This document shows, in pieces, positions 33,319 to 37,992 of a DNA stretch of 37,992 nucleotides. Numbering within the stretch: position 1 is the stretch's first letter; every line of letters starts with the position of its first letter. This stretch comes from Chloroflexota bacterium. Lineage in GTDB: Bacteria > Chloroflexota > Anaerolineae > Anaerolineales > Anaerolineaceae. The stretch lies in assembly GCA_012798065.1 (NCBI GenBank), contig JAAZNW010000052.1, forward strand, positions 1-37,992, in the 5' to 3' direction. The notes under the pieces were generated by a model. It had not been told where the DNA came from, made no database searches, and saw nothing but the letters and a program-made list of their open reading frames with translations. Position numbers and translations under genes: made by a program.

Positions 33319-33984
33319 ATGGCTGATTTTATTGAGTATCGCCAATTGATTGTGAAGACCGCCGTGGAGCTGGTCAACAAGGGGTATTTGAGCGCCACTG
33401 GCGGAAATATTTCAGTGCGCATCCCGTCACACCAGGCGCTGGCGGTCACACCCTCCAACCTGGATTACCTGCATATGGAGGTCAGCGATGTTTGCGTGCT
33501 CGATCTCGACCTTAAACCGCTTGCAGGTGAGCGCAAGCCCTCCATTGAAAGCGCCATGCACGCCGCGATCTATAAAACTCGACCGGATGTGAACGCCATC
33601 TTGCACACGCACCAGGCTTACCCCAGCGCGCTGGCGCTGATCGGAAAACCAATCCCCGCGCTGTTTGATGAACAGGTTCGCTTTCTTGGGCGCGAAGTCA
33701 ACATCATCCCTTACCAGCCATCGGGTTCCGGGTTGTTGGTGGAGGCGGTAGTGAAACACGTGAACGACCATCACAACGCTTACCTCATGGCCAACCATGG
33801 CGCGTTGGTTTTCGGTGAGGATATGATCCGCGCCGTGGGAAATGTGGCAGTGCTGGATAAGTGCGCGCTGGCGTATCTATTGACCCTGTGCGCCGGCGAA
33901 AAGGCCAGCCGCATCCCCGATGCAGCGAGAGAAACCCTTTTTACCCAGTTACGCAAGGACCAGGAAAAGTACGGGTTGGATTGA
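33319..33984 (+). CDS. Class II aldolase/adducin family protein (FucA-like)
   Basis: This 221-aa zinc-dependent aldolase resembles L-fuculose-phosphate aldolase and L-ribulose-phosphate epimerase. It has SATGGNISVR near residues 25-34 for phosphate binding, KPSIES with catalytic Glu77, LHTHQAY with zinc His96 and His98, and MANHGAL with the third zinc His. Length is normal. Cleavage of a sugar phosphate to DHAP or glycolaldehyde phosphate plus an aldehyde is the family reaction; substrate is not determinable. It has its own promoter and a perfect terminator, so it is a single-gene unit, possibly serving the polyol-phosphate pathway proposed for the rest of the window. Confidence 0.87.
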   Translation: MADFIEYRQLIVKTAVELVNKGYLSATGGNISVRIPSHQALAVTPSNLDYLHMEVSDVCVLDLDLKPLAGERKPSIESAMHAAIYKTRPDVNAILHTHQAYPSALALIGKPIPALFDEQVRFLGREVNIIPYQPSGSGLLVEAVVKHVNDHHNAYLMANHGALVFGEDMIRAVGNVAVLDKCALAYLLTLCAGEKASRIPDAARETLFTQLRKDQEKYGLD

Positions 33985-34014
33985 GCACGGTGAGTAAAGA
34001 CAATCATTAATCGG

Positions 34015-34049
34015 ATCAAAAAAACCTCCCTCTGGGAGGTTTTTTTGAT
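34015..34049. terminator. Perfect bidirectional terminator between aldolase gene and rplL
   Basis: A flawless 16-bp stem (34015-34030 with 34034-34049) with a 3-base loop has seven A residues on one side and seven T residues on the other. It therefore functions as a rho-independent terminator in both directions, ending the aldolase transcript and the ribosomal protein operon. Confidence 0.95.
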
Positions 34050-34064
34050 GTTTTTCAAGTCAAG

Positions 34065-34442
34065 CTAGGCGAGCTCAACCACGCCGCCAGCGGCTTCGAT
34101 CTTGGCTTTGGCGTCAGTAGCGGCTTCTTTGCCCACTCCACTGAGCACCTTGGAGCCAGCGGTCTCAGCCATATTTTTGGCTTCCACCAGGCCCAGGTTG
34201 GTGAGGGCGCGGATGACTTTGATGACCTCGATTTTCTTCGGGCCAGCGTCCTTGAGGACAACGTCAAACTCGGTCTTTTCCTCTTCAGGTTCAGCGGCGG
34301 CGGCCACAGCGGGTCCGGCGGCAACAGCCACAGGCGCGGCGGCGGAAACGCCCCACTTCTCTTCCAGCATTTTTACCAGCTCGGCAGCTTCCAAAACGGT
34401 CAGACCGCTCAACTGCTCAACAAGTTTTTCCATATCAGCCAT
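34065..34442 (-). CDS. rplL: 50S ribosomal protein L7/L12
   Basis: A 125-aa acidic stalk protein that recruits translation factors. It has an N-terminal dimerisation segment ([25 protein letters not shown]), an Ala-rich hinge near residues 34-52 and the conserved C-terminal factor-binding domain ([21 protein letters not shown]). It is the last gene of the operon; ATG has a GAAGGAG site. Confidence 0.98.
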   Translation of the reverse strand: MADMEKLVEQLSGLTVLEAAELVKMLEEKWGVSAAAPVAVAAGPAVAAAAEPEEEKTEFDVVLKDAGPKKIEVIKVIRALTNLGLVEAKNMAETAGSKVLSGVGKEAATDAKAKIEAAGGVVELA

Positions 34443-34514
34443 TTCTATTACTCCTTCGTTTGATTGTTTCGTGTTTATCGGGCAATTCGTTTACCCGGAG
34501 GTTAAGCCACTCGA

Positions 34515-35042
34515 TCAGGCAGCGACAGGCGCTTTTTCTGAGTAGGCTTTGACGACAGCCGCCATTGAACGGGCGGGCTCTGCCAGCGTGCGTACAAGCT
34601 TGGTTGCGGGGGCGGAAATCACACCCAACAGTGTCGCCTGCATCACTGGCAGCGGCGGTAGATCTGCCAGGGCTTTCACCTGGGTTTCCGAAATAATGAC
34701 TTTCCCCAGGAAACCGCCTTTCACTTTGCGGGTCTCATTTCCTTTGATAAAATCAGCGAATATTTTCGCCAGCGCCGGGGGGTCATTGAAGGCAAAACCA
34801 ACGAGAGAAGTGCCTTCGAAAAATTCCGGAACAGTGTACCCACCAGACTGCAACGCGCGTACAAAGAGCGTGTTCTTTACCAGGTGGACTTCACTTCCTG
34901 CTTCGCGGGCTTTGGCGCGCAGCGCATCCACTTCCTTCATTTTTAGGCCAACATACTCCAGCACGAACATTGCCTTGCTTTCTTCCAGCCATTTTTCATA
35001 TTGGGCAGTCATTTCGCCCTTCTGCTTCTTTGTAAAGGCCAA
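34515..35042 (-). CDS. rplJ: 50S ribosomal protein L10
   Basis: This 175-aa protein anchors the L7/L12 dimers on the ribosome through its C-terminal helix. The N-terminal region KKQKGEMTAQYEKWLEESKA and VEYVGL-like FVLEYVGLKMKEVDALR are typical. The start is TTG 35042, preceded by AAGGAGG; no ATG is available upstream. It follows a long structured leader, the usual target of L10 autogenous control. Confidence 0.96.
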   Translation of the reverse strand: MAFTKKQKGEMTAQYEKWLEESKAMFVLEYVGLKMKEVDALRAKAREAGSEVHLVKNTLFVRALQSGGYTVPEFFEGTSLVGFAFNDPPALAKIFADFIKGNETRKVKGGFLGKVIISETQVKALADLPPLPVMQATLLGVISAPATKLVRTLAEPARSMAAVVKAYSEKAPVAA

Positions 35043-35235
35043 TGAAAAATACCTCCTTCCTTATAAAAATAAATCAGTCTTTGTCCGGTTCTTGCCGCAC
35101 AAAGACTGATTCCAATCCCCCTCAGGGGAGGGTTGTCGGGATTCAATCTTCACCTCGGCAGGATATTGAGTCTTTGCAGACACCGGCTATCTTTGGTGAG
35201 CGCTGGAACTCCTTCCAGCGGAGGATATTATAACA
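35043..35235 (-). promoter_or_regulatory. rplJL leader with attenuator-like hairpin
   Basis: The 193-base gap before rplJ matches the position of the L10 leader, where the L10-L7/L12 complex binds its own message. Just upstream of the rplJ Shine-Dalgarno a perfect 13-bp hairpin (35099-35111 with 35072-35084) is followed on the minus strand by a U-rich stretch (TTTATTTTTAT), so it could act as an attenuator. A second structured part lies nearer rplA. Confidence 0.7.
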
Positions 35236-35955
35236 CTATTTTTCGAGTGCGATGTTCATCGCCTGCAACGGGTCCACCTTAACTCCAGGACCCATAGTAG
35301 CGGCGACAGTCACTTTCTTTACATATGAACCCTTGGCGCCAGCTGGTTTTGCCTTTTTGATCGCTTCCATCAGCGCGGCGAAGTTTTCATAGAGCTTCGT
35401 GGTATCAAACGAAGCCTTACCAATGGGCACGTGGATATTGGCGGTCTTGTCAAGTCGGAATTCAACGCGGCCGGCTTTGGCCTCATTGATCACGCGCGGC
35501 AGGTCATCCGCCAAACAGACTGTGCCCGCCTTGGGGTTCGGCATCAATGAACGCGGGCCGAGCACGCGCCCCAAACGACCCACCTTACCCATCATTTCAG
35601 GGGTGGCAATGGCCACATCAAAATCAGTCCAACCAGCGGCGATCTTATTGATCATCTCGTCGCTATCTGCCACATAATCCGCCCCGGCTTCCTGGGCTTT
35701 GGTGGCGGCTTCGCCCTGAGCGAAGACCAGTACACGAACGGTTTTCCCCAGCCCATGCGGCAGGACACAAACATCGCGAACCTGCTGGTCAGCCTGGCGC
35801 GGGTCTAACCCCATGCGTAAATGAACTTCAATGGTGGAATCGAACTTGGTATAAGCTGTTTCTTTTGCCAAGGCAACTGCTTCAAGTGGAGCGTAGGTCT
35901 GCTCTTTATTGACCCTGGTAAGTGCCTCCAGGTATTTCTTACCGTGTTTCGCCAT
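35236..35955 (-). CDS. rplA: 50S ribosomal protein L1
   Basis: This 239-aa two-domain rRNA-binding protein forms the ribosomal L1 stalk and usually represses its own operon. Conserved segments are [27 protein letters not shown] near the start and PNPKAGTV and [14 protein letters not shown] later. ATG 35955 has a GAAGGAG site at ideal spacing; the longer in-frame start seven codons upstream is rejected. Confidence 0.97.
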   Translation of the reverse strand: MAKHGKKYLEALTRVNKEQTYAPLEAVALAKETAYTKFDSTIEVHLRMGLDPRQADQQVRDVCVLPHGLGKTVRVLVFAQGEAATKAQEAGADYVADSDEMINKIAAGWTDFDVAIATPEMMGKVGRLGRVLGPRSLMPNPKAGTVCLADDLPRVINEAKAGRVEFRLDKTANIHVPIGKASFDTTKLYENFAALMEAIKKAKPAGAKGSYVKKVTVAATMGPGVKVDPLQAMNIALEK

Positions 35956-35965
35956 TTCTTCTCCT

Positions 35966-35998
35966 TCGTGGTGCAAACGGGTGTTTCAACACCCTCCC
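35966..35998 (-). promoter_or_regulatory. Leader hairpin upstream of rplA, shared motif copy 1
   Basis: On the minus strand the short rplK-rplA gap contains TGGGAGGGTGT, then ACACCCGTT, forming a GGGTGT/ACACCC hairpin just before the Shine-Dalgarno. A near-identical arrangement precedes rplK. Confidence 0.45.
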
Positions 35999-36004
35999 AC
36001 CTAG

Positions 36005-36433
36005 TTAATTCTCTACAATGGTGATGCCCATGTTGCGGGCGGTGCCTTCAATCTGCCGCATGGCTCCTTCGACGTCCAGCGCGTTCATATCTTTCATCTT
36101 AATTTCAGCGATCTCGCGTAACTGGGCGCGGGTGATCTTGCCTACCTTCTCGCGGTTGGGCGCCTTTGAGCCGATGGGTACGCCTGCCGCTTTTTTCAGC
36201 AGCTCCGAAGCCGGGGGTGATTTTAAGATGAATGTGAATGAGCCGTCTGTGAAAACGGTGATTTCTGCAGGGATGATTTCGCCCACCTGGTTCTGCGTGC
36301 GGGCGTTATATTCCTTGCAGAATGCCATAATATTAATCCCGTGCCCGGCGAGGGCGGGACCAATAGGGGGTGCAGGGTTGGCTTTGCCAGCCTGAATCTG
36401 CAAACGTACGATTGCTTTTAATTTCTTCGACAC
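36005..36433 (-). CDS. rplK: 50S ribosomal protein L11
   Basis: A 142-aa component of the GTPase-associated centre. It has the N-terminal KLQIQAGKA-type segment ([27 protein letters not shown]) and the C-terminal rRNA-binding KMKDMNA and GTARNMGI segments. The start is GTG 36433 with an AAGGAG site. It is full length and in canonical order between nusG and rplA. Confidence 0.98.
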   Translation of the reverse strand: MSKKLKAIVRLQIQAGKANPAPPIGPALAGHGINIMAFCKEYNARTQNQVGEIIPAEITVFTDGSFTFILKSPPASELLKKAAGVPIGSKAPNREKVGKITRAQLREIAEIKMKDMNALDVEGAMRQIEGTARNMGITIVEN

Positions 36434-36448
36434 TTTTTTTCTCCTTGG

Positions 36449-36482
36449 TGGTTATAACGGGTGATATTTGGGACACCCTCCC
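36449..36482 (-). promoter_or_regulatory. Leader hairpin upstream of rplK, shared motif copy 2
   Basis: The nusG-rplK gap carries TGGGAGGGTGT followed by TCACCCGTT, giving a GGGTG/CACCC stem just before the rplK Shine-Dalgarno, parallel to the copy before rplA. A separate 6-bp hairpin (36488-36493 with 36498-36503) follows the nusG stop codon on its 3' side. Confidence 0.45.
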
Positions 36483-36504
36483 ACAAACAGGTCAGCAGAC
36501 CTGG

Positions 36505-37200
36505 TTATGCCTTCTCCACCTGCAAAAAATCCAGCTCCACAGGGGTTTCGCGGCCAAAAAAGTTCACCATCACGCGAACCTTGGTCTTTTCCATATCGAT
36601 CTCTGAAACGATACCGCGGAAATCGTTGAACGGTCCATCCACAATACGCACGCGTTCACCAATCTTGAAGGTTACCTTCACCATTGGCGCTTCGGCTTCC
36701 ATGCGGCGGAGAATCTGCTGCACTTCTTCAGGGCGCAGCGGGGTGGGGTCGTTGCCCATCCCCACGAAGCCAGTGACGCCAGGCGTGTTGCGCACCACAT
36801 ACCAGGATTCTTCGGTCAAGATCATATTGACAAGCACATAACCCGGGAAAACATGGCGTTCCACTGTTCGGCGTTTGCCTTCTCTTACTTCAATTTCTTC
36901 CTGGGTAGGTATGACCACATCAAAGATCTTATCCTTCATCCCCATCGACTCGATGCGCTGTTCCAGGTTGTAACGTACTTTGTTTTCATAACCTGAATAG
37001 CAGTGCACCACAAACCAGGCGCGTTCCTGCGAACCATCCGTTGTGAGGTCGCCCGGTCGTTCTTCGTCTTTGACCTGGCTGGAAGGGGGTAGTTCTTCAG
37101 GGACGGCAGGTTGAGATGCGTCTAATTCACCCGAAGGGCTTAATTCTTCAGGCAGGTTTTCGTCCAGCTCATCCTGGTTGAAATCGTCCTGCGTGTCCAT
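36505..37200 (-). CDS. nusG: Transcription termination/antitermination factor NusG
   Basis: A 231-aa NusG. The NGN domain starts at about residue 60 (RAWFVVHCYSGYENKVRYNL) with the conserved FPGYVLVNM and TPGVTGFVG segments, and the C-terminal KOW domain has GERVRIVDGPF and FGRETPVELDF. The first ~58 residues form an acidic, Pro/Glu-rich tail absent in E. coli NusG and probably unstructured. ATG 37200 is preferred to the in-frame TTG 37209. It binds RNA polymerase and, in many bacteria, Rho or S10. Confidence 0.95.
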   Translation of the reverse strand: MDTQDDFNQDELDENLPEELSPSGELDASQPAVPEELPPSSQVKDEERPGDLTTDGSQERAWFVVHCYSGYENKVRYNLEQRIESMGMKDKIFDVVIPTQEEIEVREGKRRTVERHVFPGYVLVNMILTEESWYVVRNTPGVTGFVGMGNDPTPLRPEEVQQILRRMEAEAPMVKVTFKIGERVRIVDGPFNDFRGIVSEIDMEKTKVRVMVNFFGRETPVELDFLQVEKA

Positions 37201-37232
37201 AAACACCAAACCTTAATGTGCCCAGGATAGGG

Positions 37233-37445
37233 TTATCCCAGCACCAAACCGACAAGTTTTGTAAACATAAAATCCAAACCGCCCAGGACAGCGCCCATGA
37301 TGACCATTACCAGAAGCACGATCTTGGTCAGGCGCCAGGCTTCACGCGGGGTAGGCCAGGTCACTTTGCGCAGTTCACCAACCGTCTCGCGCCACCAGCG
37401 CTTGAAACGATTTTCTTTCTTGACCTTCTGATTCTTATCCGCCAT
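37233..37445 (-). CDS. secE: Preprotein translocase subunit SecE
   Basis: A 70-aa single-span SecE. The amphipathic segment FKRWWRETVGELRKVTWPTPREAW with the conserved WPT motif precedes one hydrophobic membrane segment at the C-terminus. ATG 37445 has an AAGGAG site. The single-membrane form and its place before nusG are standard. Confidence 0.93.
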   Translation of the reverse strand: MADKNQKVKKENRFKRWWRETVGELRKVTWPTPREAWRLTKIVLLVMVIMGAVLGGLDFMFTKLVGLVLG

Positions 37446-37507
37446 GACCAACTCCTTCTTTTCAGGGTAAAACGCCGCCATCACGACGGCGGTTACGTCT
37501 CACTTTT

Positions 37508-37583
37508 TGGCAGGCCAGGCAGGAATCGAACCCGCAACCTCCTGTTTTGGAGACAGGCACTCTGCCAATTGAGCTACTGGCCT
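37508..37583 (-). tRNA. tRNA-Trp (anticodon CCA)
   Basis: A 76-base cloverleaf. The acceptor arms are 37577-37583 with 37512-37518, a GCTC D-stem follows, and the anticodon stem CCTGT/ACAGG has loop CTCCAAA with anticodon CCA. The TTCGATT T-loop is intact, and the 3' CCA is genome-encoded (37508-37510). It sits between rpmG and secE, a common arrangement. Confidence 0.97.
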
Positions 37584-37623
37584 GTACAGGCAGGGCGGAA
37601 ATCCGCCCTGCCGAATTACAGCG

Positions 37624-37794
37624 CTATTTCGTCTCGCGGTGCAGCGTGTGTTTTTTACACCGCGGGCAGTACTTCTTTAATTCCATCCGGGTCGGATCGT
37701 TACGGCGATTCTTTTCGGATGTGTAGTTGCGTTCTTTACAATCATCGCACGCGAACGTAATTACCGGTCTGATATCTTTCTTTTTTGAAGCCAT
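37624..37794 (-). CDS. rpmG: 50S ribosomal protein L33 (zinc-binding form)
   Basis: A 56-aa L33 too short for many ORF callers. Two Cys pairs, CDDC (16-19) and CPRC (43-46), give the zinc-ribbon form. The RPVITFAC start and the YTSEKNRRN segment are typical. The stop is TAG and the start ATG 37794. Confidence 0.95.
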   Translation of the reverse strand: MASKKKDIRPVITFACDDCKERNYTSEKNRRNDPTRMELKKYCPRCKKHTLHRETK

Positions 37795-37844
37795 ATTTCA
37801 CTCTTGCAGCCGACTTTGACCGGCTGACGCTCCTTCTATTTCGA

Positions 37845-37992
37845 TTAAGCGATGATTTTTGTGATCCTGCCGGCGCCAACCGTCAGTCCACCTTCACGAA
37901 TCGCGAACGTTGACCCCTGCTCCAGCGCCACCGGGATGATCAATTCGCATTCCATCGTAACGTTGTCTCCCGGCATCACCATCTCTACCCCT
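37845..37992 (-). CDS. tuf: Elongation factor Tu, C-terminal fragment cut by the window edge
   Basis: The last 48 codons of EF-Tu are visible, from [18 protein letters not shown] to the C-terminal [13 protein letters not shown] and stop codon at 37845-37847. The rest of the gene continues beyond 37992. Its position before rpmG, tRNA-Trp, secE and nusG is canonical. Confidence 0.97.
   Translation of the reverse strand, partial: GVEMVMPGDNVTMECELIIPVALEQGSTFAIREGGLTVGAGRITKIIA

Noticed and set aside
32935-33345. 136-codon minus-strand frame and 74-codon plus-strand frame
   Set aside because: No motif and no start signals. The minus-strand frame runs over the aldolase promoter and start codon.
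34549-35109. 186-codon plus-strand frame
   Set aside because: Antisense shadow of rplJ and its leader.
1-37992. CRISPR arrays, insertion sequences, prophage or toxin-antitoxin genes
   Set aside because: I saw no regularly spaced repeats, transposase or integrase motifs, or paired small toxin/antitoxin frames.

Overview
The window looks like a chromosomal segment of a Gram-positive-like or monoderm anaerobe, most plausibly a member of the Chloroflexota (Anaerolineae-type). That placement is inferred from protein style and gene mix, because no rRNA or other decisive marker is present. GC content is moderate, most genes have clear Shine-Dalgarno sequences, and there are no insertion sequences, phage genes or CRISPR arrays.

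Layout. (1) 1-1750: a terminator-like hairpin, a tiny lysine-rich ORF and a nagA-type deacetylase. (2) 1797-9736, minus strand: a myo-inositol catabolic operon transcribed as LacI-type regulator, iolB, transaldolase-family gene, iolD, a second Gfo/Idh/MocA dehydrogenase, iolE, iolG, ending in a strong bidirectional terminator. No iolC kinase or iolJ aldolase is present; a transaldolase-family protein occupies that place. (3) 9750-9965: a divergent control region with two good sigma-70-type promoters and two kinds of operator-like repeat. (4) 9972-26189, plus strand: a large cluster with six HAD domains in five genes (one gene is a HAD-HAD fusion, two are HAD-TIM-barrel fusions), an iPGM-type phosphoglycerate mutase whose two halves are in swapped order (a circular permutation), an archaeal-type ApgM phosphoglycerate mutase overlapping it by 4 bp, an RpiR/SIS regulator, a three-gene ABC importer of the Fe3+/aminoethylphosphonate/sugar-phosphate class, a DUF47 PhoU-like protein and a PiT phosphate permease. 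(5) 26199-29171: PfkB-family kinase, metallo-beta-lactamase-fold protein and P-loop kinase. (6) 29612-33984: YgeY-like M20 hydrolase, CASTOR/POLLUX-type channel and class II aldolase. (7) 34015-37992, minus strand: housekeeping genes in the order tuf(partial)-rpmG-tRNA-Trp-secE-nusG-rplK-rplA-rplJ-rplL.

How it may work together (inference). Regions 2-5 read as one utilisation island for a phosphorylated polyol, with an inositol phosphate as the obvious candidate. The ABC importer would bring in the organophosphate, and the phosphomutase-like and HAD enzymes would rearrange or dephosphorylate it. The TIM-barrel domains would isomerise the carbon skeleton, IolG/E/D/B would degrade inositol, and DUF47-PiT would handle the phosphate. 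The strongest sequence-level novelty is the circularly permuted iPGM, which keeps all seven metal/nucleophile positions with family-standard spacing. The second is the transaldolase-family enzyme in the inositol operon, which has Gln where transaldolases have the catalytic Glu and could cleave 2-deoxy-5-keto-gluconate directly.
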